Origin: Flavobacteriaceae bacterium
GTDB lineage: Bacteria > Bacteroidota > Bacteroidia > Flavobacteriales > Flavobacteriaceae
Direction: 5' to 3'
Assembly (NCBI GenBank): GCA_003533785.1
Contig: DQCR01000030.1
Coordinates: 1-59,385 of the forward strand
Length of the DNA stretch: 59,385 bases
The notes beneath the pieces are model-generated. The model ran no database searches. It was not told where the DNA came from and worked only from the letters and a program-made list of their open reading frames with translations. Position numbers and translations under genes: made by a program. Shown here piece by piece: positions 36,855-45,774 of the stretch; position 1 is the stretch's first letter, and the number at the start of each line of letters is the position of its first letter.

Positions 36855-38540
36855 ATGGCAGAGGATAAAAAAATAATTTTTTCAATGACGGGGGTTTCCA
36901 AAACATTTTCAGGAGCCAACCGTCCCGTTCTAAAGGATATTTATCTCAGTTTTTTTTACGGAGCTAAAATTGGAATATTGGGACTCAACGGATCAGGGAA
37001 ATCTACGCTACTAAAGATTATTGCGGGTGTGGATAAATCATTTCAGGGCGACGTGGTTTTCAATGCTGATTATAAGATAGGCTACTTGGAACAGGAACCT
37101 CGAATGGAGGACAACAAAACAGTCTTGGAGGTCGTTAAAGAGGGCGTGGCCGAAACCGTAGCTGTTCTAGAAGAGTACAATCAAATAAACGATCAGTTTG
37201 GCTTGCCAGAAGTTTATGAGAATCCAGATAAAATGCAGCAATTGATGGATCGACAAGCAAAGTTACAAGATGAAATTGAAGCTCGTAATGCTTGGGAACT
37301 CGATACGCAATTAGAAATTGCTATGGATGCGCTACGGACTCCACCAGGAGAGACCTCCATTACTACATTATCGGGAGGCGAACGCCGCCGTGTTGCACTT
37401 TGCCGTCTCTTGTTGCAAAAGCCAGATATATTGCTATTGGACGAACCCACTAATCATTTGGATGCTGAATCCGTACATTGGTTGGAATATCACCTGGCCC
37501 AGTACAGTGGTACAGTAATTGCTGTCACCCACGATCGTTATTTTCTAGATAACGTGGCGGGCTGGATTTTGGAGCTGGATCGGGGAGAGGGGATCCCTTG
37601 GAAGGGAAATTATTCTTCATGGCTGGACCAAAAAGCAAAACGATTGGGCCAGGAACAAAAACAAGCCTCTAAACGACAGAAAACGTTGGAGCGAGAACTG
37701 GAGTGGGTTCGAATGAACCCCAAAGGACGGCAAGCCAAACAAAAAGCCCGATTGAGTAATTATGACAAACTTCTGAGTCAAGATCAAAAAGCTACGGAAG
37801 AAAAACTGGAGATTTATATTCCCAATGGGCCTCGGTTGGGATCGGAAGTGATAGAAGCGCAGGGAGTAAAAAAAGCTTTTGATAATAAATTATTATATGA
37901 AGACTTGTCTTTTAGACTTCCTCAAGCAGGAATTGTTGGAATTATTGGGCCCAATGGAGCTGGAAAAACAACTTTATTTAGGTTGATTATGAATCAATTG
38001 CCTCCCGATGCAGGGTCATTTTCTGTGGGGGACACCGTTAAAGTAGCTTATGTTGATCAGTCGCACTCTTCAATTGTTTCTGAAAAATCCATCTGGGAAA
38101 ATTTTAGCGATGGACAAGACCTGATAATGATGGGAGGAAAACAAGTCAACTCACGGGCGTATTTGAGTCGCTTCAATTTCAGTGGAAACGAGCAAAATAA
38201 AAAGGTAAACACCTTATCGGGTGGCGAACGCAACCGCTTGCATTTGGCCATGGCATTAAAGGAAGAAGGCAACGTTCTTTTATTAGACGAACCCACAAAT
38301 GACCTAGATGTGAATACACTTCGAGCCCTTGAAGAGGGGCTTGAAAATTTTGCAGGCTGTGCCGTTATTATTTCTCACGACCGATGGTTTTTAGATCGAG
38401 TTTGCACTCATATTCTTGCTTTTGAAGGAGATTCACAGGTCTACTATTTTGAAGGTTCCTACTCAGACTATGAGGAGAATAGGAAAAAACGCTTAGGGAC
38501 TGAAATTATTCCCAAGCGCATTCGTTATAAAACACTCTAA
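36855..38540 (+). CDS. ettA: ABC-F ATPase, energy-dependent translational throttle protein EttA
   Basis: The 561-residue protein has two ATP-binding cassettes and no membrane part: Walker A motifs GLNGSGKSTLL (about residue 43) and GPNGAGKTTLF (about 363), and signatures LSGGERRR and LSGGERNR. The linker is rich in Arg/Lys (WVRMNPKGRQAKQKARL), which contacts ribosomal RNA and the tRNA. EttA binds the ribosomal E site and couples elongation to energy charge. The match to EttA over other ABC-F subtypes rests on the N-terminal IFSMTGVSKTF and the arm/linker sequence. Confidence 0.93.
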   Translation: MAEDKKIIFSMTGVSKTFSGANRPVLKDIYLSFFYGAKIGILGLNGSGKSTLLKIIAGVDKSFQGDVVFNADYKIGYLEQEPRMEDNKTVLEVVKEGVAETVAVLEEYNQINDQFGLPEVYENPDKMQQLMDRQAKLQDEIEARNAWELDTQLEIAMDALRTPPGETSITTLSGGERRRVALCRLLLQKPDILLLDEPTNHLDAESVHWLEYHLAQYSGTVIAVTHDRYFLDNVAGWILELDRGEGIPWKGNYSSWLDQKAKRLGQEQKQASKRQKTLERELEWVRMNPKGRQAKQKARLSNYDKLLSQDQKATEEKLEIYIPNGPRLGSEVIEAQGVKKAFDNKLLYEDLSFRLPQAGIVGIIGPNGAGKTTLFRLIMNQLPPDAGSFSVGDTVKVAYVDQSHSSIVSEKSIWENFSDGQDLIMMGGKQVNSRAYLSRFNFSGNEQNKKVNTLSGGERNRLHLAMALKEEGNVLLLDEPTNDLDVNTLRALEEGLENFAGCAVIISHDRWFLDRVCTHILAFEGDSQVYYFEGSYSDYEENRKKRLGTEIIPKRIRYKTL

Positions 38541-39007
38541 TCGAGGATAAGCTCCATTTTTATATTTCCTCGTTGATACGGAGCGTTGGATTCTAGGGGA
38601 ATCTCTACATATCCATACTTACGGTAGAGGTGAATTGAATTTTTCAATTTTGTATTGGAATACAACAATAGTTTTTGCCAATGGTGTTGCTCGGCAAAGC
38701 GTATGGAAAATGCCATCATCTGATTGCCAATCCCGACACCGCGCAAATTTTTTGGAACAGCCATCTTACTCAGTTCATAAACGCCGTTCTCTATTTTCAT
38801 AAAAGCAAAGGTACCTACTACAACTGCCTCTTGTAGGACGAAAAAAATATGCCCTCCTTTGGCTAGAATCTGATTTTCACAATCTTCCAGTATTTTTTTA
38901 TCATATGGTTCAACCTCAAAATACTCTTCCAGCCAGTCCAAATTCAGGGTAACAAAATCATTTTTGTATTTGGGTTGATAGGGGAGTATCTGTAGTTCAA
39001 TTTCCAT
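38537..39007 (-). CDS. GNAT-family N-acetyltransferase
   Basis: The 156-residue protein has the GNAT acetyl-CoA-binding core: strand [21 protein letters not shown], where RGVGIG is the pyrophosphate-binding A motif, and the later [12 protein letters not shown] motif. The substrate is unknown. It overlaps the end of fumC by 11 bases on the same strand and its stop overlaps the ettA stop by 4 bases on the other. Confidence 0.88.
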   Translation of the reverse strand: MEIELQILPYQPKYKNDFVTLNLDWLEEYFEVEPYDKKILEDCENQILAKGGHIFFVLQEAVVVGTFAFMKIENGVYELSKMAVPKNLRGVGIGNQMMAFSIRFAEQHHWQKLLLYSNTKLKNSIHLYRKYGYVEIPLESNAPYQRGNIKMELILD

Positions 39008-40394
39008 GTCCTGTCATCTTATCTGGCTGTACCCATTCATCGAATTCTTCTGCACTAAGATAGCCTATAGCAACAGCAGCCTCTTTAAGAGTTGTCCCTT
39101 CTTCATGCGCTTTATTTGCTATTTCAGCTGCTTTGTAGTAACCAATTTTCGTATTCAATGCGGTGACCAACATCAGGGAATTGTTGAGTAATTCTTGGAT
39201 TCGTTGGTAATTGGGTTCGATTCCCTTTACACAATGATTGGTAAAACTATGGCACACATCTCCTAGTAAGCTTGCCGATTGAATAATATTAGCAGCCATT
39301 ACTGGTTTAAATACGTTTAATTCATAATGCCCTTGGGCTCCACCAAAGGCAATAGCTACATCGTTTCCAATGATTTGTGCACATACCATAGTGACAGCCT
39401 CACATTGGGTTGGATTCACCTTTCCCGGCATTATAGAACTTCCAGGTTCGTTGGCAGGAATTTGTATTTCTCCAATTCCGGAGCGAGGCCCTGAAGCCAA
39501 CAAGCGAATATCATTGGCTATTTTATTTAAGGATACGGCTATTTGTTTTAATGCACCATGACTTTCCACAAGGGCATCATGTGCCGCAAGAGCTTCAAAT
39601 TTATTTTGAGCCGAAACAAATGGATGACCAGTAAAAGCAGCAATATATTGAGTCACTTTCTCGGCATATCCTTTAGGTGTATTAATTCCTGTTCCCACAG
39701 CCGTTCCTCCCAAGGCTAGTTCGGATAAATGGGGGAGTGTATTTTCTAGCGCTTTTATTCCGTGGTCAAGTTGGGAAACATACCCTGAGAACTCTTGTCC
39801 TAGGGTCAGTGGAGTTGCATCCATCAAGTGGGTTCTCCCTATTTTCACCACCTTGGAAAAAGCAGAACTCTTCTCTAGCAATGCATCCCGTAAATTCCTA
39901 ATTCCAGGCAAGGTTACCTCTACTATTTTGGAATAAGCAGCGATATGCATCCCCGTAGGGAAAGTGTCGTTTGAGGATTGGGATTTATTTACATCATCGT
40001 TCGGTAAAAGAACTTTCTCTCCTTGTCCTAGGGGATTTCCTGCCAAAACATGCGCTCGATTGGCAATCACTTCATTAACATTCATATTGCTTTGGGTTCC
40101 CGAGCCCGTCTGCCAGATGACCAATGGAAATTGATCGTCGTGCTTGCCTGCTAGAATTTCGTCACAAACTTGACTGATCCAATCCCGCTTTTGCTCACTC
40201 AACACACCCAAATCACAATTGGTATGGGCAGCAGCTTTTTTCAAATTGGCAAAACCGTATATAACTTCAAGGGGCATAGATGCAGGAGTGCCTATTTTGA
40301 AATTTGAGCGAGAGCGTTCGGTTTGTGCCCCCCAATAAACCTCGGAAGGAACCTTTACTTCTCCCAAAGTGTCTTTTTCGATACGATACTTCAT
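38997..40394 (-). CDS. fumC: fumarate hydratase, class II
   Basis: FumC hydrates fumarate to malate in the citric acid cycle without an iron-sulfur cluster. The 465-residue protein has the superfamily signature [16 protein letters not shown] (flexible loop with catalytic Ser), [19 protein letters not shown] and [16 protein letters not shown]. Length and motifs separate it from aspartase and argininosuccinate lyase; aspartase is the closest alternative. The following GNAT gene overlaps it, so they form one transcript. Confidence 0.96.
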   Translation of the reverse strand: MKYRIEKDTLGEVKVPSEVYWGAQTERSRSNFKIGTPASMPLEVIYGFANLKKAAAHTNCDLGVLSEQKRDWISQVCDEILAGKHDDQFPLVIWQTGSGTQSNMNVNEVIANRAHVLAGNPLGQGEKVLLPNDDVNKSQSSNDTFPTGMHIAAYSKIVEVTLPGIRNLRDALLEKSSAFSKVVKIGRTHLMDATPLTLGQEFSGYVSQLDHGIKALENTLPHLSELALGGTAVGTGINTPKGYAEKVTQYIAAFTGHPFVSAQNKFEALAAHDALVESHGALKQIAVSLNKIANDIRLLASGPRSGIGEIQIPANEPGSSIMPGKVNPTQCEAVTMVCAQIIGNDVAIAFGGAQGHYELNVFKPVMAANIIQSASLLGDVCHSFTNHCVKGIEPNYQRIQELLNNSLMLVTALNTKIGYYKAAEIANKAHEEGTTLKEAAVAIGYLSAEEFDEWVQPDKMTGHGN

Positions 40395-40465
40395 GGCAGT
40401 CTTAGATTATACAGTTGCTTCTACAAAAATATAATTCATTAGAAGAAACAATTCAATTTTAGTTG

Positions 40466-40473
40466 TATTTTTG
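40466..40473 (+). promoter_or_regulatory. putative -7 box of the small gene at 40489
   Basis: TATTTTTG fits TAnnTTTG and is 15 bases before the ATG. No -33 partner is seen. Confidence 0.4.
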
Positions 40474-40488
40474 TATCAAACTTTGGAT

Positions 40489-40656
40489 ATGTTTGAATTT
40501 GACCAATACTTAGGCTTTCTCGCTTTCTTAAGCATCCTCACCATCGGCTTTTGGTTGATGATTTTTCTTCTCACTTTTGTAATTCCATATTGGCTCTTTG
40601 GTGCTGCTAAGGAACGCTTTGATGAATGGCGAACCGAAAAAAGACAAACCGAATAA
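40489..40656 (+). CDS. small single-pass membrane protein
   Basis: The 55-residue protein has one long hydrophobic stretch (about residues 8-38, possibly two short helices) and a charged C-terminal tail (ERFDEWRTEKRQ) that should face the cytoplasm. I take the ATG at 40489 over an upstream TTG because the TTG lies inside the -7 box. No family is recognised. It is monocistronic between divergent fumC and the convergent receptor gene, with its own promoter-like box and a terminator that overlaps its stop codon. Confidence 0.6.
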   Translation: MFEFDQYLGFLAFLSILTIGFWLMIFLLTFVIPYWLFGAAKERFDEWRTEKRQTE

Positions 40657-40685
40657 AAAAAGCGTCTGTTTACAGACGCTTTTTT
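40656..40685. terminator. bidirectional terminator
   Basis: A 13-base perfect inverted repeat, AAAAAAGCGTCTG / CAGACGCTTTTTT, surrounds the loop TTTA. It has A and T tracts on both sides, so it can stop transcription from the small gene (plus strand) and from the TonB-type receptor gene (minus strand). Confidence 0.92.
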
Positions 40686-40687
40686 AG

Positions 40688-43168
40688 TTAATAGCCATAT
40701 CCACCATCGTCATCACCGCCATATCCGCCTCGTCGGCGTCTCTGGTTTTTCTTTTGATTCAATCGATAGGTAAAGGTGGCAATATACGTGGGTTGCCGCC
40801 ATTGGAATTCGGTATAACTGTTAAACGTGTCGGTGAAGGTGTCTGTGCGATATTTCTGAGAATTGAATACATCACTGATCCGAAAGGATAAAGTCCCTTT
40901 GTCTTTAAATATGTCTTTGTTAATGGCGGTAGATAATCCACCTAGCGGTTTACTTTTGGATTGTGCGGTTACCCGTGGTCCACGGAAAAAAAGCTGATTT
41001 TGCCAGCTAAGGCCTTTACCAAAATTAATACTTGAAACAAACCGCGAAGACCAGCTTACATTTTTGGCGTCAAAGACAAACCCATTGTAGGTTCCAATGA
41101 CTTCATTGCTGTAAACATTGAAATTGGCATTTAAACGAATTTTACGATTCGGAGTAAATGTTAGGTTAGCCTCTCCTCCGTAGCGTTTGTTTTTGGAAAG
41201 ATTTATTGGGCCTCTACGTAATACGGGTACGATTACAAGATCAGAATTAGAATCGTTAGGATCACCACTTATGATAACTGTTTCTCCCGTATCTTCATTA
41301 ACAAATTGGAAGTTACTCGTTGTGCGTTGATAATAAATCGATCCATTTAAAGTGAATTTTTTGAAGCGTTTCAAGTAACCCAAATCAAAACTCCCGGTGC
41401 TAGCAGGATTCAAATCAGGGTTTCCTTGGAAGAAGTTGGTGATACTGTTTCGTGAGGGAAAGGGGTTTAGGAAAAATCCTCGAGGGCGACGAATCCTTTT
41501 GGCATAGCCAAGGGTAATGTTTTCCTTTTCATCGATTTCAAAGGAGAGGTTGACTGTAGGAAACCAATTCGTGTATCGTTTGTTGGTGTAGTCACTGGTT
41601 GTTCTTTGGTCAATGACGATATTGGAGTCCTCCATTCGCAACCCGAGTAAAAGAGAAAACTGATCAATTTTTTTCCCAAACTGAGCATAGGCTGCATTCA
41701 CATATTCTTTATACACCAATACGTTAGTTAGATCCATATCGGTTGTACGAACGCTGTTTTCTATAAAAGCGACTTCATAATCGGTTTCAATCGTATTAAA
41801 AGTACCACGATATCCCAATTCTATTTGGGTATTCTCATCTAAGGGATAGACATAATCTACTTGAGCCAAGATTCTCTTTTGTGACTCTAGTGTGGTCACT
41901 TCTTCGTTGTTGTTGATTCTTGTGAAAGGAAAGGTTTGAAGGCTTGTGATTTGTGCCAACTCATCTTCAGCACTTTCTTCATACTGGTAGGTGGCACTGA
42001 TTTCATGCCCTTTGTCATTAAACTTTTTTTCATAAAGTCCAGAGATCTGAAAAGACTCATCAAGTTCGGGTTCATATTGCTTGCGCTCGTTAGTGGAAAT
42101 ACGATTTCCACCAATGGCATTCAGTTCATCAATGGTAACAACACCATCATTAATACCCTCATTGTCTCGATAAAATCCATTTAAGGTAAAACTGCTGGTA
42201 TCGTCAATAAAGTATTCCGCTCCTAAGGAAAAAAATAACTGATCCCGTTCTCGATTTGTTTTGGCGGTTTCAAAGAGATAGGAATTGGCTTCTTCACCAT
42301 TGAAATACTCGTTTTCAGACAATCCATTGCTAATACTGGTCCTGCGGCCAATAGTATTGGTTGAAAACAGGTTTATTTTTTTTGTTTTCCAATTGACGGT
42401 TGCCGTTCCGCGGAAAGTTTCAGGGACACCACCATTGATATTAAAATTACCATTGAAGCCAGAACGTTCTTGTTTTTTTAAAATTATATTGAGAATTCCA
42501 CCGGTGCCTTCGGCATCGTAACGAGCTGAAGGCGAAGTGATCACTTCTACTTTCTCTATGGATTCAGAGGGCAGTTGGCGAAGCCCGTCGGGACCAGAAA
42601 TACCGATAAGGCCTGAGGGTTTCCCATTGATGAGAATTCGAACATTATTATTACCTCGGAGGGCAATATTTCCCTCAACATCTACAGTGATGGATGGGAT
42701 ATTCCCCAAGACGTCGGCCACACTGCCTCCACGGACTGTAATATCTTTACCCACGTTATAGATGCGCTTATCTAATCGAATTTCAACCTGTGTTTGTTCA
42801 CCTACCAGTTCTACTTCCTCCAGTTCGTTGGCATCAATTTTCAAAGCAATGGTTCCCAAATTCAAACTCGACTTGATGGATACATCGTTCTGGCTGTAAG
42901 TTGCAAAACTGATGAATTCAACATTGATATCGTATTGGCCTGGAAAAGATTCGATTCGAAAATTTCCTTCAGCATCTGTGATTCCACCCTGAATTAAATC
43001 GGGCCTGTTTTTGTTTTTCAAGGTAATTGTTGCGTATTCTAGCGGCTGATTGGTTTCTTTATCAATTACTTTACCTGTAATCACCAATTTTGGTGGACCC
43101 CCAGGCCTTTGCCCATAGGCAAATAGCATTCCAAGAAGGAATAGGATCCCAAAGTGTCTTTTTTTCAT
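40688..43168 (-). CDS. TonB-dependent outer-membrane receptor-like beta-barrel protein
   Basis: The 826-residue protein has a signal peptide (ending near FAYGQ, residue 20) and a carboxypeptidase-regulatory-like domain at about 28-110 (ITGKVIDKETNQPLEYATI). A plug-type domain follows at about 125-235 (RGGSVADVLGNIPSITVDVEGN, slightly variable; IEKVEVITSPSARYDAEGTGGILNI), then a beta barrel to about 800. This is the Bacteroidetes outer-membrane beta-barrel type. The chain ends in an unusual Arg- then Gly/Asp/Tyr-rich tail (RRRRGGYGGDDDGGYGY). It is the last gene of a sigma factor operon; the ligand is unknown. Confidence 0.88.
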   Translation of the reverse strand: MKKRHFGILFLLGMLFAYGQRPGGPPKLVITGKVIDKETNQPLEYATITLKNKNRPDLIQGGITDAEGNFRIESFPGQYDINVEFISFATYSQNDVSIKSSLNLGTIALKIDANELEEVELVGEQTQVEIRLDKRIYNVGKDITVRGGSVADVLGNIPSITVDVEGNIALRGNNNVRILINGKPSGLIGISGPDGLRQLPSESIEKVEVITSPSARYDAEGTGGILNIILKKQERSGFNGNFNINGGVPETFRGTATVNWKTKKINLFSTNTIGRRTSISNGLSENEYFNGEEANSYLFETAKTNRERDQLFFSLGAEYFIDDTSSFTLNGFYRDNEGINDGVVTIDELNAIGGNRISTNERKQYEPELDESFQISGLYEKKFNDKGHEISATYQYEESAEDELAQITSLQTFPFTRINNNEEVTTLESQKRILAQVDYVYPLDENTQIELGYRGTFNTIETDYEVAFIENSVRTTDMDLTNVLVYKEYVNAAYAQFGKKIDQFSLLLGLRMEDSNIVIDQRTTSDYTNKRYTNWFPTVNLSFEIDEKENITLGYAKRIRRPRGFFLNPFPSRNSITNFFQGNPDLNPASTGSFDLGYLKRFKKFTLNGSIYYQRTTSNFQFVNEDTGETVIISGDPNDSNSDLVIVPVLRRGPINLSKNKRYGGEANLTFTPNRKIRLNANFNVYSNEVIGTYNGFVFDAKNVSWSSRFVSSINFGKGLSWQNQLFFRGPRVTAQSKSKPLGGLSTAINKDIFKDKGTLSFRISDVFNSQKYRTDTFTDTFNSYTEFQWRQPTYIATFTYRLNQKKNQRRRRGGYGGDDDGGYGY

Positions 43169-43208
43169 AGCTTTTTTTTGACGGATGGGAATGAAATATA
43201 ATTAGTAT

Positions 43209-43718
43209 TTATTCTTGATGTTCTTTTTCCTTTTTTCGTATTTTTTCAATGAGTCGTTGTCGAAAACGATGTTCTAAATGCATTAGTTTAAAAGTTTTCT
43301 TGGGGCCAATGATTCTTGTGAAGGCTTCTATTTGTTCCTTCTTTTGTTGCAATAATAGGGTTTCTTTCTGCTGTTGTTGTTTTAGCAGTTGAAGGGCTTG
43401 TTCTTCAGTTATCTCTGATAGGCTATCGCGGAGTGTTTTATGTCGATGGGAATAGGATCGGTGTAGGCTATCTTTGCGCTTATCGTATTGACGATACAAT
43501 GGCCAAAACTTTTCAGCTTCTTCAACTGTCAAATCCAGTTCCTCAGTAAAATAGGAAACACGGTAGGCCTTTATTTTTTGTTGGTATTCTTTTTTGTAAT
43601 GACCTCGATTTTGGGCTTGGGATATTCCTATGCTGAAAAGTAATGTTAAACAAAGTATCAAACGTTTCGGTTTGAGGGAGGTTGGAGTATGTGTTCTAAT
43701 AATTGTCATTAGTTTCAT
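43209..43718 (-). CDS. putative periplasmic sensor of ECF sigma factor (Spy/CpxP-like)
   Basis: The 169-residue protein has an N-terminal hydrophobic segment (about residues 19-35, LILCLTLLFSIGISQAQ) that looks like a signal peptide. It is followed by a highly charged, all-helical chain rich in Lys, Glu and Gln with the LTVEEAEKFWPLYRQYDKR element seen in Spy/CpxP-like proteins. Flavobacterial proteins of this type are often labelled sensor of ECF-type sigma factor. The start is uncertain: ATG at 43718 or 43709. It overlaps the upstream anti-sigma candidate and precedes the receptor gene by 40 bases. Confidence 0.75.
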   Translation of the reverse strand: MKLMTIIRTHTPTSLKPKRLILCLTLLFSIGISQAQNRGHYKKEYQQKIKAYRVSYFTEELDLTVEEAEKFWPLYRQYDKRKDSLHRSYSHRHKTLRDSLSEITEEQALQLLKQQQQKETLLLQQKKEQIEAFTRIIGPKKTFKLMHLEHRFRQRLIEKIRKKEKEHQE

Positions 43719-44088
43719 TTAAGAATAGAGTGACATCTTCGTTAGTGAGTTCTTCTTCGTGCCATTTAAGCGTTATTTCATTCCCCATCGCTAGGATAGC
43801 TTCATCCAAATAGCGTTCAGATTCATAATCTACACTCAAAAAGGTGGCAATCTCATCGGTAGCCAAACGGTCAATACCAACAGTAGGAAAAATAAGTGAA
43901 TACAACCAAGCGGCTCCAATTAATAAGGCAATACTCGCTGCTAAAGACCAGCTTGCAACAGGATATGGAGTGGATCGATTAGGAGAGCGAATAGGTTCAA
44001 TACCCAATTCGGAAAACACACGATCCTCCAAATCCGTAAAATAGCTATCCTTTGAAGGATTATATAACAATCGTCTTTTCAATGTCAT
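43696..44088 (-). CDS. putative anti-sigma factor, single membrane span
   Basis: The 130-residue protein has a cytoplasmic N-terminal part of about 50 residues, one membrane helix (SWSLAASIALLIGAAWLYSLIF, about residues 51-70) and a periplasmic acidic C-terminal part. This layout, directly after an ECF sigma gene, is that of an anti-sigma factor, but no zinc-binding ZAS motif is visible, so the role is inferred from position. I use the ATG at 44088; the TTG at 44103 would add five residues. Its end overlaps the sensor-like gene. Confidence 0.7.
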   Translation of the reverse strand: MTLKRRLLYNPSKDSYFTDLEDRVFSELGIEPIRSPNRSTPYPVASWSLAASIALLIGAAWLYSLIFPTVGIDRLATDEIATFLSVDYESERYLDEAILAMGNEITLKWHEEELTNEDVTLFLNETNDNY

Positions 44089-44118
44089 AGTTATTAGACG
44101 CAATAATACGTCAAAGGT

Positions 44119-44658
44119 TTAATCCTGTTTTAAAATTGTTTTAATTTTTTTTTGTGCCAGGTGATGCAGTGACTTTACATTCCCTAAAGAAGTTTCCAAA
44201 ATCACTGCAATTTCTTTCAACTTCAAATGCTGGTCATGGTGCATTGAAAAAACCATAGCTTGGCGGTGGGGTAGCTGCGCCAAAGCCTTAGACAGTTTCT
44301 TTTCGATTTTAGGAATATCTAAATCGTCTGTTGTCTGATGTTTATTCAATGCCGAGAGCCGCAATTCATCAATAGATATTTGTCGATGCTTGGCTTCTTT
44401 TTTCAAAAAACTCAAAGCTTCATTGGAAGCAATCCGATACAACCAAGTATAGAGGGAACTTTTGCCCTCAAAACGGTCTACATGATGATAAACCTTAATG
44501 AATGTATTCTGCAGAACATCATCTGTATATTGATGATTGTGGGTGATACTATGAATGTGATGGTAGAGCCGTTGCTTGTATAGATCAAAAAGGTATGTAA
44601 ACCCTCGTGTTTTGGTATTGGGGTTGCTGAGTAAACGTAAGAGTTCAGATTCCGTCAA
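44119..44658 (-). CDS. ECF-type RNA polymerase sigma factor
   Basis: The 179-residue protein has sigma region 2 (about 20-90; DDVLQNTFIKVYHHVDRFEGKSS, slightly variable, and LYTWLYRIASNEALSFLKK) and region 4 (about 120-175; LPHRQAMVFSMHH, LKLKEIAVILETSLGNVKSLHHLAQKKI). There is no region 3 and no C-terminal extension. It should direct RNA polymerase to its own operon and to targets elsewhere. No ATG exists in the N-terminal part of the frame, and the first plausible start is TTG at 44658, nine codons after an in-frame stop. Confidence 0.9.
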   Translation of the reverse strand: MTESELLRLLSNPNTKTRGFTYLFDLYKQRLYHHIHSITHNHQYTDDVLQNTFIKVYHHVDRFEGKSSLYTWLYRIASNEALSFLKKEAKHRQISIDELRLSALNKHQTTDDLDIPKIEKKLSKALAQLPHRQAMVFSMHHDQHLKLKEIAVILETSLGNVKSLHHLAQKKIKTILKQD

Positions 44659-44705
44659 TCGCTTGCCGTTGATTTTAGTGTTAGACTAAAGAAGTAACCA
44701 AAGGT

Positions 44706-45056
44706 TTAATGGGAAGATAGAAAAGCTTTCAAAGCCTCCAACGGCTGTGCCAAAATCCCTTCTTGACCTTTTAATACAATGGGTCTTTTAATGAGTTTGG
44801 GGTGTTTGGTAAGGATTTCAAGTAATTTTGTATCATCGATTTCTTGGCCTTTATAATCACTTTTCCATAAAGCCTCCTGTGTTCGAATCATATCTTGAGG
44901 CGGTTTGTCGATTTGTGAAAATAGATTTTTCCACTCTGCTGCACTTAATGGATTTTTCAAGTATTCAATAATTTGTATTTCTATTCCATTTTTTTCCAAG
45001 TACTGCAAAGCTTCTCGGGATTTGCGGCACCGATTGTTGTGGTAAATCTTTATCAT
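44706..45056 (-). CDS. ArsC/Spx family arsenate reductase-like protein
   Basis: The 116-residue thioredoxin-fold protein has the single catalytic Cys10 in NNRCRKSREAL and the C-terminal IKRPIVLKG motif of glutaredoxin-coupled arsenate reductases. No arsenite exporter or ArsR regulator is nearby, so a general role in thiol redox, as proposed for YffB-like relatives, is possible. It stands 47 bases upstream of the sigma factor gene on the same strand, behind the rplT terminator. Confidence 0.82.
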   Translation of the reverse strand: MIKIYHNNRCRKSREALQYLEKNGIEIQIIEYLKNPLSAAEWKNLFSQIDKPPQDMIRTQEALWKSDYKGQEIDDTKLLEILTKHPKLIKRPIVLKGQEGILAQPLEALKAFLSSH

Positions 45057-45065
45057 GGCGTAAAA

Positions 45066-45095
45066 ATAAAAAAAACCTGCGTGAAGCAGGTTTTT
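45066..45095 (-). terminator. terminator of the thrS-infC-rpmI-rplT operon
   Basis: AAAAACCTGC and GCAGGTTTTT pair around a 5-base loop. On the minus strand the stem is followed by eight T residues. It lies 20 bases after the rplT stop. Confidence 0.9.
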
Positions 45096-45115
45096 AGCGA
45101 GTAGTAGGCTGTGAC

Positions 45116-45460
45116 TTATTTTAGTTTATCCACAATGGCTTTGAAAGCTTCGGGATGATTCATGGCCAAATCGGCCAGTACTTTTCGGTTGAGCTCAATA
45201 TTATTGGCTTTCACTTTTCCCATGAATTGGCTATACGACATTCCGTGAAGACGGGCCCCCGCATTGATACGTGCAATCCAAAGTGAGCGAAAATTTCTTT
45301 TTTTGACCCTACGATCTCGATAGGCATAGCTCATCGCTTTATCTACCGCGTTTTTAGCAACGGTCCACACATTTTTGCGTCTTCCGAAATATCCTTTGGC
45401 TTGTTTAAGAACTTTTTTACGTCGGGCTCTAGAGGCGACGGAGTTTACTGATCTTGGCAT
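45116..45460 (-). CDS. rplT: 50S ribosomal protein L20
   Basis: The 114-residue basic protein has the family N-terminus [28 protein letters not shown], and the globular C-terminal half with [12 protein letters not shown]20 binds 23S rRNA early in assembly of the large subunit and in many bacteria represses its own operon by binding mRNA. It is the last gene of thrS-infC-rpmI-rplT. The 85-base gap to rpmI holds a conserved-looking hairpin. Confidence 0.98.
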   Translation of the reverse strand: MPRSVNSVASRARRKKVLKQAKGYFGRRKNVWTVAKNAVDKAMSYAYRDRRVKKRNFRSLWIARINAGARLHGMSYSQFMGKVKANNIELNRKVLADLAMNHPEAFKAIVDKLK

Positions 45461-45474
45461 AATTTAAATTTTTT

Positions 45475-45516
45475 TGATGGTGGCGGTATTGCTACACTTA
45501 TAGGAGCCACCCATCA
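45475..45516 (-). promoter_or_regulatory. hairpin between rpmI and rplT, possible translational control element
   Basis: On the minus strand TGATGGGTGGC and GCCACCATCA can form a 10-pair stem with one bulged G and a 21-base loop. The stem ends 14 bases before the rplT ATG. It is followed by an A-rich stretch, not a T tract, so it is not a terminator. Binding of L20 to it is a guess from the known autoregulation of this operon in other bacteria. Confidence 0.4.
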
Positions 45517-45545
45517 GGGTTTAACAAATTTATAACCATTGCGTT

Positions 45546-45743
45546 CTACTTCAAACGCAATTGTTCTTTGATGCTGTTCACATCACTATCGTGAACCAAT
45601 CCAGAGTGCGTTAATTTCAACTTACGCTTCTTCGATTTCTTGGTCAGAATGTGACTCTTGAACGCATGCTTTCTTTTGATTTTACCAGAGCCGGTCAGCT
45701 TAAACCGCTTTTTTGCACTGGATTTGGTTTTCATTTTAGGCAT
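45546..45743 (-). CDS. rpmI: 50S ribosomal protein L35
   Basis: The 65-residue, Lys/Arg-rich protein has the L35 pattern [39 protein letters not shown] and a short C-terminal tail. It binds 23S rRNA in the large subunit. It follows infC by 31 bases, the universal order in this operon. Confidence 0.97.
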   Translation of the reverse strand: MPKMKTKSSAKKRFKLTGSGKIKRKHAFKSHILTKKSKKRKLKLTHSGLVHDSDVNSIKEQLRLK

Positions 45744-45774
45744 GATGCTCTTTTATATTACTACTCGTTGTACT

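Noticed and set aside
45126..45134. TTATCCACA, a perfect DnaA-box sequence
   Set aside because: It is a single copy inside the rplT coding end, far from dnaA, and no cluster of further boxes or unwinding element surrounds it.
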